Shown one piece after another: positions 16,678-24,718 of a stretch of DNA of 64,000 nt (position 1 is its first letter; every line of letters starts with the position of its first letter). A program made the translations under genes and the position numbers. The DNA comes from JAHBTB01 sp964451255 (GTDB lineage Bacteria; Armatimonadota; Fimbriimonadia; Fimbriimonadales; Fimbriimonadaceae). The notes below the pieces were generated by a model. That model made no database searches. It saw nothing but the letters and a program-made list of their open reading frames with translations, and was not told the DNA's origin. The stretch is taken from positions 496,001-560,000 of the forward strand of contig CAYVHL010000001.1 in the NCBI GenBank assembly GCA_964451255.1, in the 5' to 3' direction.

Positions 16678-17349
16678 ATGGCACCAATGCTCGCCGCCGC
16701 AGCCTTCCTTACCGCCGCGCAGAGCCAGCACGCGCAGGCGGGGGTCGGGCTCGAGCCGCCGAAGAGCGCCACCGTCCTCTTCAACGGCAAATCGCTCGAC
16801 AAGTGGTCTAAGGCGGGCACCAGTGACGCCGCCGGTTGGAAGGTCGGCGGCGGAGCAGCCGAAGTCGTACCGGGGTCAGGCAGCATTTGGACCAAGAAGC
16901 AGTTCGGCAGCGGCCATTACCACGTCGAGTTCAACGTGCCCTTGATGCCAAACGAGCACAGCCAAGGGCGTGGCAACAGCGGCTTCTACTTGATGGCCGT
17001 CTACGAGATCCAGATCCTGGATTCGGTGGACAACCCGACCTACGCGACCGGCGGTTGTGGATCTCTTTACAGCCTGAAAGACCCGGACTCCAACCAGGCC
17101 AAGAAGCCGGGCGAGTGGCAGGCCTACGACGCCTACTTGACCGCGCCGGTTTTGGACGCGGACGGCAATGTCTCGAAGCCGGGCCATGTGACCGTTTGGT
17201 GGAACGGCGTGTTGGTCCACAAGGATGTCGAACTCACTTACAAAGACGACCAACACAAGGCGGTCTCCACAGGGCCGGTGCTCTTGCAAGACCACGGCTG
17301 TCCCGTCAAGTTCAGGAACGTCTGGTACGCGCCCCTCTCGCACCGCTAA
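16678..17349 (+). CDS. DUF1080 (3-keto-disaccharide hydrolase-like) secreted protein
   Basis: A 223-residue exported protein with a short signal peptide, then the concanavalin-like jelly-roll of DUF1080. Markers are ATVLFNGKSLDKWSK, GWKVGGGAAEVVPGSGSIWT, the RGNSGFYLMAVYEIQILDSV core, and the closing GHVTVWWNGVLVHKDVEL and ILLQDHGCPVKFRNVW-like strand. DUF1080 proteins include a 3-keto-disaccharide hydrolase and are expanded in Planctomycetota, Verrucomicrobiota and Armatimonadota, where they act on carbohydrates outside the cytoplasm. A second copy lies at 45584-46258. The exact substrate is unknown. Confidence 0.88.
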   Translation: MAPMLAAAAFLTAAQSQHAQAGVGLEPPKSATVLFNGKSLDKWSKAGTSDAAGWKVGGGAAEVVPGSGSIWTKKQFGSGHYHVEFNVPLMPNEHSQGRGNSGFYLMAVYEIQILDSVDNPTYATGGCGSLYSLKDPDSNQAKKPGEWQAYDAYLTAPVLDADGNVSKPGHVTVWWNGVLVHKDVELTYKDDQHKAVSTGPVLLQDHGCPVKFRNVWYAPLSHR

Positions 17350-17354
17350 ATGTT

Positions 17355-18122
17355 CTAGACGGCCTCGCCCAGGTAGGCCTCGATGACCCTCTTGTTCGAG
17401 CGGATCTCGTCCGGCGGCCCGTGGGCGATCTCTTCGCCGTGGTCCAACACCACGATCCGTTCGCAGATGCCCATGACGAACCGCATGTCGTGTTCGATGA
17501 GGAGGATCGTCTTCTCAAACTCGTCACGGATGCGTCGCACGACTTTGGAGAGGTCGTCCTTTTCAAACGGGTTCATCCCAGCGGCAGGTTCATCCAGCAG
17601 AAGCAACGACGGCTGGGTCGCCATCGCCCGGGCGATCTCCAAGCGCCTCTGCTTGCCATACGGGAGGTCGGCGCTCCGAGCTGACGCGACATCATCAAGG
17701 TCGACGATCGCCAAGAGCTCCATAGCCTCCTTTTGCAATCGAGAAGTCTCTTTGATCGCAGGGGGCAGATACGCCAAGGCAGAAAGCAACCCCGTCTGGT
17801 GTCTCAAAAAAGCTCCGACCACCACATTCTCCAGAACGGTCAGCTCCGGATAAAGCCGAATGTTCTGGAACGTGCGGCAGATGCCCAGTTTGGCGATCTT
17901 GTTCGACGGCGTGCCGCTGATATCGGCACCATTGAACAAGATACGTCCGCCTGTCGGCTTGTAGACGCCCGTGATCATGTTGAAACACGTGGTCTTCCCT
18001 GCCCCGTTCGGGCCGATCAGACCAAACAGGTCTCCTTTTTCCAAAGAGAAACTGACCTCGTTCACGGCGGTCAAGCCTCCGAACTTGATCGTCGCTTTGT
18101 CGAGTTCCAAGATCGGCGTCAC
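17355..18122 (-). CDS. livG: branched-chain amino acid ABC transporter ATP-binding protein LivG
   Basis: ATPase of a hydrophobic amino acid ABC importer, 255 residues. Walker A is GPNGAGKTTCFN, the signature motif is PYGKQRRLEIARAMA and Walker B is PSLLLLDEPAAGMN, followed by the D-loop and the switch histidine in LIEHDMRFVMGICERI. The region NKIAKLGICRTFQNIRLYPE and the C-terminal RVIEAYLGEAV are specific to LivG-like proteins. The signature motif has KQ in place of GQ. It starts with a GTG that overlaps the livM stop as GTGA. A LivF partner is not in the cluster. Confidence 0.95.
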   Translation of the reverse strand: MTPILELDKATIKFGGLTAVNEVSFSLEKGDLFGLIGPNGAGKTTCFNMITGVYKPTGGRILFNGADISGTPSNKIAKLGICRTFQNIRLYPELTVLENVVVGAFLRHQTGLLSALAYLPPAIKETSRLQKEAMELLAIVDLDDVASARSADLPYGKQRRLEIARAMATQPSLLLLDEPAAGMNPFEKDDLSKVVRRIRDEFEKTILLIEHDMRFVMGICERIVVLDHGEEIAHGPPDEIRSNKRVIEAYLGEAV

Positions 18123-19363
18123 GCTGGCGCCTCCCTTCTCCTGAAGAACCTCGCGAGCGAGAACTCATGGGTGGCCAATATCCCTTGCGGCCGTAGCAAC
18201 ATGAGAACGATCAAGGTCGCCGCCAAAATAGCCCACCGCAAGTCGGCGTAGGGCCACGCCTTGTTATGCAGGCCGGGGACAAGGTTGAGGACCATGCCGA
18301 AGAGAAACTGCGCGACAAGCGCGCCGGCAAAGGTTCCGACTATCAAGAGAGCCTTCCTCCTCCTGTCGCCATGGTAGTGGTTGATCAGGCGGTGGACCAC
18401 TCCGACCGAGATGATCAGGAAGAACAGGAAGCTCAGTACCGAACCTGCCGTGACCAAGATCGGGTTGTGGTTCTTGTCTTCGATCTGCCTCAGCCATTCT
18501 GGGATCAAATACAGGAGGATGGCGCCGACAGTCGAACCCGTGATCGAACCCGTTCCACCCATGACGACCATGGTCAGGATGAGGAACGAGACCTCCATCT
18601 TGAACATCTGCGGGCTGATGAACCCTTCGAAGTGACCCAAGAGGGCTCCGGCCGCCCCGGCGAACGCCGCTCCAATGACGAAAGCCGTGACCTTGACCTT
18701 GGTGACGTCCACGCCCATTGCCGAACTCGCGACCTCGTCCTCACGGACGGCGAGGTAGGGTAGGCCGTGGGCCGTCTTGAGGAGGTTCCGGCACACAGCG
18801 ATGCAAGTCACGGCCAAGAGCAATACCAGCCAGAGGGCGCTGATCTGTGGCTTGACCGGCATGCCATAGGCACCGCCGACCTGCGGGACGTTCTGGCAAA
18901 CGATCCGGATGATCTCGCCAAAACCTAGGGTCACGATCGCCAAGTAGTCGCCTCGCAGGCGCAATGACGGCAATCCGACGACGAACCCTGCCACCGCCGC
19001 CGCCGCCGCACCGACGCCCATCATCAAGATCAACCAGATGCCGTTTTCTGTGTAGACGGCGTTGACACCAATGTGAGAGAGCGCCGTCACGAGCGGCGCC
19101 TTTACAAATCCCTGGTAGACGTTGTTCGCCAGATAACCGACAGCGTAGGCGCCGACCTGATAGAACGCCGCGTGCCCAATACTGAACTGGCCCGTTATGC
19201 CGTTGATCAAGTTCAGGCTGACGGCCAAAGTGACATAGAGGCCGCACAGGACGAAGATGCGGTAGATGTAGTCGTGGTTCGCGCCTTGGCAAAGGATGAC
19301 CTCGGTGCCCCCACAAAGGGCGATCGCGAGGACGATCCATACAAGGCGCTTGAGATAGAACAT
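18119..19363 (-). CDS. livM: branched-chain amino acid ABC transporter permease LivM
   Basis: Second membrane subunit of the importer, 414 residues, with about ten hydrophobic segments. Family landmarks are LINGITGQFSIGHAAFYQVG, PSLRLRGDYLAIVTLGFGEI, and the ATPase-coupling loop DEVASSAMGVDVTKVKVTAF. The C-terminus extends beyond common LivM proteins with two extra hydrophobic stretches around RKALLIVGTFAGALVAQFLF and the strand LLRPQGIL. It begins immediately after the livH stop codon, with no gap, and overlaps livG by four bases. Confidence 0.94.
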   Translation of the reverse strand: MFYLKRLVWIVLAIALCGGTEVILCQGANHDYIYRIFVLCGLYVTLAVSLNLINGITGQFSIGHAAFYQVGAYAVGYLANNVYQGFVKAPLVTALSHIGVNAVYTENGIWLILMMGVGAAAAAVAGFVVGLPSLRLRGDYLAIVTLGFGEIIRIVCQNVPQVGGAYGMPVKPQISALWLVLLLAVTCIAVCRNLLKTAHGLPYLAVREDEVASSAMGVDVTKVKVTAFVIGAAFAGAAGALLGHFEGFISPQMFKMEVSFLILTMVVMGGTGSITGSTVGAILLYLIPEWLRQIEDKNHNPILVTAGSVLSFLFFLIISVGVVHRLINHYHGDRRRKALLIVGTFAGALVAQFLFGMVLNLVPGLHNKAWPYADLRWAILAATLIVLMLLRPQGILATHEFSLARFFRRREAPA

Positions 19364-20542
19364 CTAGACCTTTTCCACCTTGCCCGAACCTAAGAGTCCG
19401 CCAGGCCGCAGGAGAAGGACGGCGATAAGGATCACGAACGCCACGGCGTCCTTGTATTGGCTCAGCCCGATCCAGACCACGAAGTTCTCTGCGACGCCCA
19501 TCAGAAGGCCGCCAACGACTGCGCCGGGTATGTCGCCGATCCCCCCAAGCACAGCGGCGATGAAGGCTTTCAAGCCTGGTATCGCCCCGTAAAATGTGGT
19601 CATCGCCGGACTGTCCCCTAGGGTCGCATACATCATCGCCCCCGCACCGGCCAAGGCAGAACCGATGAGGAAGGTCAGCGTGACGATCCTGTTGACGTTG
19701 ACCCCCATCAGAGAAGCCGAGTCAAAGTCGTGGGAGACCGCCCTCATCGCCCGACCGACCGATGTGCCCATGACAAGGTAGCGCAAGAGCAACATCAACA
19801 GCAACGTGGACCCCAGCATAATTGCCTGGCCATGACGGACGATCACCGACACCGACTCGGCGCTCACCTCCGATTGCAGCTTGTGGACCGTCTTTTCACC
19901 GGTCTCGACCGCGCTGACGATGGACTTCTGTGCGGCCGGGAGGTTGGGGTCGAACCGGTTGATGCCTTGCTTGAGGAGTTGGCCTTTGGCACTTTCCAAG
20001 GCCGCCGCTTCTTTGTTCAGGTTTGCGACGACGACGGGGTCGGCGGTGCGAAGAGGAATGGTGAACGAGCCTCGATACGGGTTGACCTTCTCCGAAACGC
20101 TTGGAGGAGGCGATGTAGGCAGGAACAGTTGGCCCCCGTACTGCAGGAGCAGGGACACCCCGATCGCGGTGATCAACGAGGCGATGCGGGAACTGTTCCG
20201 CATCGGCCGATAGGCGGCCAGTTCGATGACGACCCCGACGATAGCGCAGACCGCCATCGAGGCCAGGATCATGAGCAGCAGCGTTACCCAGCTGGAATGG
20301 ACGTTCCCGGCCCGGACGTTCTCCGGCGTGAACCCGAGTGCCCAACTGACAAACAGGGACGTGTATGCCCCGAGCATGAAGACCTCGCCGTGGGCGAAGT
20401 TGATCAGCCGCAGGACACCGTAGACCATCGTGTAGCCGAGGGCCAAGAGGGCGTAGATGCCCCCGATCAGTATCCCGTTGACAAGTTGTTGTGGCAGGCT
20501 CGCGAAGTCCAAGCCTGCCACGAGGTTCAGGGCGATGTCCAT
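19364..20542 (-). CDS. livH: branched-chain amino acid ABC transporter permease LivH, with an enlarged loop
   Basis: First membrane subunit of the importer, 392 residues against the usual 290-310. It shows QQLVNGILIGGIYALLALGY, TMVYGVLRLINFAHGEVFML, the coupling segment RAMRAVSHDFDSASLMGVN and the C-terminal PGAVVGGLLMGVAENFVVW. The extra length is a hydrophilic loop of about 90 residues, beginning after the GGQLFLP segment and rich in Lys, Glu and Ala (NLNKEAAALESAKGQLLKQG), probably facing outward where the binding protein docks. It lies ten bases downstream of the binding-protein gene. Confidence 0.94.
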   Translation of the reverse strand: MDIALNLVAGLDFASLPQQLVNGILIGGIYALLALGYTMVYGVLRLINFAHGEVFMLGAYTSLFVSWALGFTPENVRAGNVHSSWVTLLLMILASMAVCAIVGVVIELAAYRPMRNSSRIASLITAIGVSLLLQYGGQLFLPTSPPPSVSEKVNPYRGSFTIPLRTADPVVVANLNKEAAALESAKGQLLKQGINRFDPNLPAAQKSIVSAVETGEKTVHKLQSEVSAESVSVIVRHGQAIMLGSTLLLMLLLRYLVMGTSVGRAMRAVSHDFDSASLMGVNVNRIVTLTFLIGSALAGAGAMMYATLGDSPAMTTFYGAIPGLKAFIAAVLGGIGDIPGAVVGGLLMGVAENFVVWIGLSQYKDAVAFVILIAVLLLRPGGLLGSGKVEKV

Positions 20543-20552
20543 AGGTCGAAGG

Positions 20553-21812
20553 TTATTCGGCCGGATATGTCTTTGCGAACTTGAAGCCGTCCTTTGTAAC
20601 CTGGACGATGGTCGCGTCTTTCTTGGGGTTGCCGCCCTGCCCCTTCAGGGTGATAGTGCCGGTGACGCCCTTGAAATCGACCGTGTTCTCCAGTTCCTGG
20701 ATCAGGTTGGCCGAGGTCAGATCCTTACACCGCTTGAGGGCTTCGATCGTCATCTTGGCCGAGTCGTAAGCGAGGGCTCCCATCGTGGTCCCGGGCTTTT
20801 CGCCGTTGCTGACCTTCTCCCACTTCTGGATGAAGTCTTGGACTTCGGGCCGGGGGTCGCTGTTGTTGTAGTGGTTACAGAAGTAACCACCGATGATCGC
20901 GTCGCCGCCGCCCGAAAGGAGCGCCTTTTCGCTGTCCCAACCGTCGCCTCCCAGCAACTGGACGTGGTCCATACCGGCGCCACGGATCGCCTTGGCGATC
21001 GCGCCCACTTCGGTGAAGTAGCCGCTACAGAAGATGCCGTCGGGGTTCTTGCTCTTCAGGCTTTCTGCCTGGCCCTGGAAGTTCGCCTGGCCCTGCTCGT
21101 AAAACTGCTCGTCGGCGATCGTGCCGCCCAATGCTGTGAACGCCTTGCGGAACGAGTCGCTCAGGCCCTGCGAGTACGGCAATTTGTTGTCCGTCATCAA
21201 GGCGACGTTCCGGAGCTTGAGGTCGTTATAGGCGAACTTGGCCATCGTCCCGCCCTGGAAGTCGTCGTTATAGCAGACACGGAAGAAGTTGTCGCCCTTT
21301 TCCGCCAGGTCGACACGGGTCGATCCCACGGTGACGACCGGGATCCCCTTTGCGAAGGCGACCTGCTCAACCAAAGCGGTGGTGCCGCTGGCGACTTCAC
21401 CCAGGATGCCGATGACGCCGTCGCTGACAAGTTTTTCTGTCGCCGACTTGCCACCCTCCGGGGTGCTGGCGCTGTCACCGACCAAGAGCTGGACCTTCTT
21501 CCCCTGGATACCGCCTGCGTCGTTGATCTCCTTCACCGCGAGGTTGGCGCCGGTGATACAGTCCATCCCCCATGGCCGGTCCGGGCCGTTTTCTGCGGCG
21601 ACAAGGCCGATCTTGATCGTGTCCCCGTCGACTTTGACGCCCGTGTCCTCGGCGTGAGGGCGGGCCTTTGCGGTGGTGCCACCAGGTTTCGCGGTGGTCG
21701 AGTCCGTCTTTGTCGGGGCCTCGGGGGTCCCACTGTTGCAGCCGCCCATGAATCCTGCTGCGGCGATTCCGAGAGTGGCCAAACTAGCGATCAAAAAGCT
21801 GTTCCGAATCAT
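20553..21812 (-). CDS. livK: branched-chain amino acid ABC transporter substrate-binding lipoprotein
   Basis: Periplasmic-binding-protein fold of the Leu/Ile/Val-BP (ANF receptor) type, 419 residues. A signal peptide ends in a lipobox (AAAGFMGGC), so it is a lipoprotein, followed by a Thr/Pro/Ala linker. The core has IKIGLVAAENGPDRPWGMDC, NDAGGIQGKKVQLLVGDSAS, GEVASGTTALVEQVAFAKGI and the hinge FAYNDLKLRNVALMTDNKLP. The ligand could be branched-chain amino acids, other amino acids or urea/amides. It is the first gene of livK-livH-livM-livG, and the ATG at 21812 has AAGGA upstream. Confidence 0.93.
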   Translation of the reverse strand: MIRNSFLIASLATLGIAAAGFMGGCNSGTPEAPTKTDSTTAKPGGTTAKARPHAEDTGVKVDGDTIKIGLVAAENGPDRPWGMDCITGANLAVKEINDAGGIQGKKVQLLVGDSASTPEGGKSATEKLVSDGVIGILGEVASGTTALVEQVAFAKGIPVVTVGSTRVDLAEKGDNFFRVCYNDDFQGGTMAKFAYNDLKLRNVALMTDNKLPYSQGLSDSFRKAFTALGGTIADEQFYEQGQANFQGQAESLKSKNPDGIFCSGYFTEVGAIAKAIRGAGMDHVQLLGGDGWDSEKALLSGGGDAIIGGYFCNHYNNSDPRPEVQDFIQKWEKVSNGEKPGTTMGALAYDSAKMTIEALKRCKDLTSANLIQELENTVDFKGVTGTITLKGQGGNPKKDATIVQVTKDGFKFAKTYPAE

Positions 21813-21962
21813 AGGACGTGTCCTTCCTCAGGCCTCTACGTAGCCGGGCCTGTCGCGTAACGTCCGATTATAACCACTACGAGGGCCAAAGATCGGGAGA
21901 ATGATCCGAGTAACCCGTTCGACAGTCGATTCGAGAGCCACCCAAGGAAGATCTAGCGCCAC
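21813..21962. promoter_or_regulatory. divergent intergenic region between livK and the aspartyl protease gene
   Basis: This 150-base spacer must hold the promoters of both the leftward liv operon and the rightward protease gene. I see no convincing TTGACA/TATAAT pair and no riboswitch-like structure. Confidence 0.35.
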
Positions 21963-23132
21963 ATGACCACCGCAGTTATCCTCAGCATCGCCGCCCTTGG
22001 AGCCGGCGCCGACATAGAAGTGCCCTTCCGCATCGGTGAGAACGCCATCATCGTGGACGCCCAGGTGAACGGCAAGACAGTCTCATGCCTCTTCGACACG
22101 GGCTTCTCAGGTTCGTTTGTGATCGGCCAAGACGTTAACGTGGGCCCGGCGACTGGTGAGGCGAACATCCAGGATTTCGTCGGTGTTTCAAAGATGAAGA
22201 CCGTCGACGTGAAGTCCATCAGTTTGGCGGGCCATCCGGTCCCGGTCAGCGAGCAGACGATCATCCAGGACCAGGGCGGGTCTGACTACTCTTTCAGCTA
22301 CGGCACCCACGTGGACGGGATCATGGGCCTGTCGGTGGTGGCGTCATACGTCGTCGAGATCAACTTCGAGCAGAGCAAGATGATCCTCCACCCCAAGACT
22401 TACGACATCACTCAGCGCCAACCGGACAATAAGAAGACCTTCGCTGCAAAGATGTTGCCGCTGGGTCGCCGGTCGGTGGAACTGACGGTGAAAACGCCGG
22501 AAGGAAAGAACATGCACCTGGCCCTGGACACGGGAAACGGCTACTTCGCCACCACCCACAAGGACGTCCTCGAACGTGTGGGGATATGGAAGGAGGGCCG
22601 CGACGCGAAGTTCATGAAAAAGTCCCTCGTGGCAAGCGGGCCTGTGAACTCCTGGTATTGCCGTATGAAGGGCCTGACCATTTTTGGCGTCCCCGTTCCC
22701 GACAGCGTCTGGAGCATCATCGACCTGCCTTCTGGCTCGGCCACCGGCGACGGCACTGTCGGGTTCGGATTTCTCAAGAACTTCAACATCACCTTCGACC
22801 TGGACCGGCGTCGTGTGTGGCTCGACAACTTCACCGGCAAGGTCGATGAGGCCCATCCCGGCGGGGTCGGCGTCGCCGCACTCTATGACGCGAGGACGAA
22901 GCGTGTGCGGGTCGCCTACGTGACGCCCGACAGCCCGGCTGACAAGGCCGGCATCAAGGGCGGAGACAATCTGCTCGCCATTGGTGACGTGACCATGACT
23001 TCTCAGAGCTTCCGCACCATTGAGGCGATGCTTGAAGGCGCCCCCGGCTCGACGATAAGGATCCAGACCTCGCGCAACGGCACGCTGCTGACCTCGAACC
23101 TCACCCGGGTCGAGATGGTCAACGACCCCTGA
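21963..23132 (+). CDS. secreted retropepsin-like aspartyl protease with a C-terminal PDZ domain
   Basis: A 389-residue exported protein with two aspartyl-protease-like lobes and a PDZ domain. Lobe one has the active-site triad LFDTGFSGSFVIG and lobe two has ALDTGNGYFATTHKDVLE, so both catalytic Asp-Thr-Gly motifs are present, as in a single-chain pepsin-like arrangement. Residues from about 300 form the PDZ: VRVAYVTPDSPADKAGIKGG, DNLLAIGDVTMTSQSFRTIE and GSTIRIQTSRNG. Similar PDZ aspartyl proteases occur in Bacteroidota and Armatimonadota with unknown targets. The last 14 bases overlap the convergent uracil-DNA glycosylase gene. Confidence 0.85.
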   Translation: MTTAVILSIAALGAGADIEVPFRIGENAIIVDAQVNGKTVSCLFDTGFSGSFVIGQDVNVGPATGEANIQDFVGVSKMKTVDVKSISLAGHPVPVSEQTIIQDQGGSDYSFSYGTHVDGIMGLSVVASYVVEINFEQSKMILHPKTYDITQRQPDNKKTFAAKMLPLGRRSVELTVKTPEGKNMHLALDTGNGYFATTHKDVLERVGIWKEGRDAKFMKKSLVASGPVNSWYCRMKGLTIFGVPVPDSVWSIIDLPSGSATGDGTVGFGFLKNFNITFDLDRRRVWLDNFTGKVDEAHPGGVGVAALYDARTKRVRVAYVTPDSPADKAGIKGGDNLLAIGDVTMTSQSFRTIEAMLEGAPGSTIRIQTSRNGTLLTSNLTRVEMVNDP

Positions 23133-23772
23133 CCAAACACGCGAACCTACCAATCACATCGTCCAGCATCGCCTCCGTCAAGCGTCCGGTGAACGTGTTT
23201 TGCTGGCTCGGATGATAGCTGGCCAGGACAGTGGACCCGTCGGCAAGGGCCGATTCTGCGCCGTGGGCGAACTTCGGCGCCCGGGTTCCGAGTGCGCGGT
23301 GCAGCTCCGTCCAAGCGATCCCGCCAAGGCACAGGTACGCGCTCCATTCCCTGTCCGTGACGATCTCACGCAAGAAGTGGGAGCAGTTCTTGATCTCTTC
23401 CCTGGTCGGCTTGTTGTCCGGAGGGGCGCAATGGCACGTCGCCGTCAAGAGGACGCCGTGCAAGGTGAGACCGTCCTCTTTGGAGGTTGCGGTGGGCTGG
23501 TTGGCGAGACCCGCGCGGAAAAACGCCCGGTAGAGCCAGTCCCCGCTCTTGTCTCCTGTGAACATGCGGCCGGTACGGTTCGCGCCGTGGGCGGCGGGCG
23601 CAAGGCCGACGACGAGCCCGGTAGCCTCCGGGTCGCCGAAATCGGGCACCGGCCGGCCCCAATACTCCTCCTCGACGAACGCCTTCCGCTTCTCCCTGGC
23701 GACTTGGCGACACCAAGCTATCAGCCGAGGGCACCTCTCGCACGCTACAATATCCTCGTCCCTGGCCCGCAC
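23119..23772 (-). CDS. family 5 uracil-DNA glycosylase (UdgB-like)
   Basis: Iron-sulphur uracil-DNA glycosylase, 217 residues, that removes uracil (and often hypoxanthine or ethenocytosine) from DNA to start base excision repair. The family 5 core is clear: LVVGLAPAAHGANRTGRMFT followed by GDKSGDWLYRAFFRAGLANQ, and the second motif ASYHPSQQNTFTGRLTEAML. Cysteines in ACERCPRL, TATCHCAPP and EIKNCSHFL match the 4Fe-4S ligands of family 5. Family 5 enzymes lack the usual active-site Asp/Asn in motif 1, and here too alanine (APAAHG) occupies it. The start is a GTG only 17 bases from the divergent FmdB start. Confidence 0.9.
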   Translation of the reverse strand: MRARDEDIVACERCPRLIAWCRQVAREKRKAFVEEEYWGRPVPDFGDPEATGLVVGLAPAAHGANRTGRMFTGDKSGDWLYRAFFRAGLANQPTATSKEDGLTLHGVLLTATCHCAPPDNKPTREEIKNCSHFLREIVTDREWSAYLCLGGIAWTELHRALGTRAPKFAHGAESALADGSTVLASYHPSQQNTFTGRLTEAMLDDVIGRFACLVRGR

Positions 23773-23789
23773 GGCCAGCGGTGTACCCG

Positions 23790-24110
23790 ATGCCGATCTA
23801 CGAGTACGAACTGCTAGAGTTTGAGGCCCAGTGCCCGATGTGTCCTGGCAGGTTCGAGGCGTTGCAAGAAGTATCCGACGCGCCGCTGGAACACTGCCCG
23901 TCCTGCGGCTACCGCGTGCGCCGGGTCGTCAGCCGCGTGAGCGTCAGCTCCCGGAGCAAAGCCACCGCCGCAAAGGCCGCCCAAAGGGGCATGACGACCT
24001 GGAAGAAGACCGGCGAAGGCCGCTGGGAAAAAATCGACGGCCCGGGGGTCGACGCCATCGTCGGCTCGCCAGAAGACATCCAGGCGGTCAAAGACGAAAA
24101 GCGTCGCTGA
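23790..24110 (+). CDS. FmdB family zinc-ribbon protein
   Basis: A 106-residue FmdB-type regulator-like protein. It opens with the family hallmark MPIYEYELLEF and holds two zinc knuckles, CPMCPGRFEALQEVSDAP and HCPSCGYRVRRVV. The C-terminal half is a basic Ser/Lys/Ala linker and a short conserved tail GEGRWEKIDGPGVDAIV, longer than the usual FmdB tail. FmdB proteins are linked by context to formamidase regulation and ribosome function but have no firm role. The ATG at 23790 starts the hallmark exactly; an in-frame GTG nine bases earlier is rejected. Confidence 0.85.
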   Translation: MPIYEYELLEFEAQCPMCPGRFEALQEVSDAPLEHCPSCGYRVRRVVSRVSVSSRSKATAAKAAQRGMTTWKKTGEGRWEKIDGPGVDAIVGSPEDIQAVKDEKRR

Positions 24111-24119
24111 ACCCGGCCC

Positions 24120-24716
24120 TCAGGCCTTGGCCTCGAACACCCGCCACATGTACCAAGCGGCCGCCGAGCGGTAGGGCCGCCACCGTTCACCGAAAGACTC
24201 GACTTCGGCAGGCTTCATGCCCTCCTTTCCGACCAGCTTCTCCAGCCCCTTGCGCACTCCCAGATCCAAGACCGGCCATACGTCGGGCCGGTTCAATGCG
24301 AAGATCAGGAACATGTCCGCCGACCACACCCCCAGGCCCTTCACCTTGACGACCTCTTCACGAACCTCGTCGTCCGTCAAGTCCTCCATGTCGTCGAGCC
24401 GCAACGTCCCATCCAGCACTTTGGAGGCCAAGTCATGTGCGTACGAAGCCTTTGGGCGGCTCATCCCGACCGACCGCATCTGCTCGACGCTGACCGCCAG
24501 GACGTCCCCAGGGGTCGGATACTCGACACCTGGGAACAGGCCGAGCAGACGTTCGTGGATGGTGTTCGCCGCCTTGCCGCTGAGTTGCTGGAACACGATC
24601 GCCCGCAAGAGGGCTCGGAACCTGTTTCTGGCGAATTCCAGATCTGGTGGCGTCGCCCAGCGTACTACCGGGCCGAGATAAGGACAGTCCGCAAACTGGG
24701 CGAGAGCCGACGGCAC
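24120..24716 (-). CDS. HhH-GPD DNA glycosylase (3-methyladenine glycosylase II-like)
   Basis: A helix-hairpin-helix glycosylase of about 198 residues that excises alkylated bases. Landmarks are RFRALLRAIVFQQLSGKAAN, the hairpin VKVKGLGVWSADMFLIFALN, and the catalytic aspartate in WPVLDLGVRKGLEKLVG. The family also includes AlkA and yeast Mag1; no iron-sulphur cysteines are present, so EndoIII and MutY are ruled out. The GTG at 24716 lies three bases past the stop of the ThuA gene upstream; further upstream the frame runs through that gene in the wrong frame, so a longer start is unlikely. Confidence 0.88.
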   Translation of the reverse strand: MPSALAQFADCPYLGPVVRWATPPDLEFARNRFRALLRAIVFQQLSGKAANTIHERLLGLFPGVEYPTPGDVLAVSVEQMRSVGMSRPKASYAHDLASKVLDGTLRLDDMEDLTDDEVREEVVKVKGLGVWSADMFLIFALNRPDVWPVLDLGVRKGLEKLVGKEGMKPAEVESFGERWRPYRSAAAWYMWRVFEAKA

Positions 24717-24718
24717 GT

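Noticed and set aside
20457..21860. 467-codon open frame opposite livK
   Set aside because: The minus strand encodes a complete substrate-binding lipoprotein with a lipobox and ANF-receptor motifs; the plus frame is only open because of high GC.
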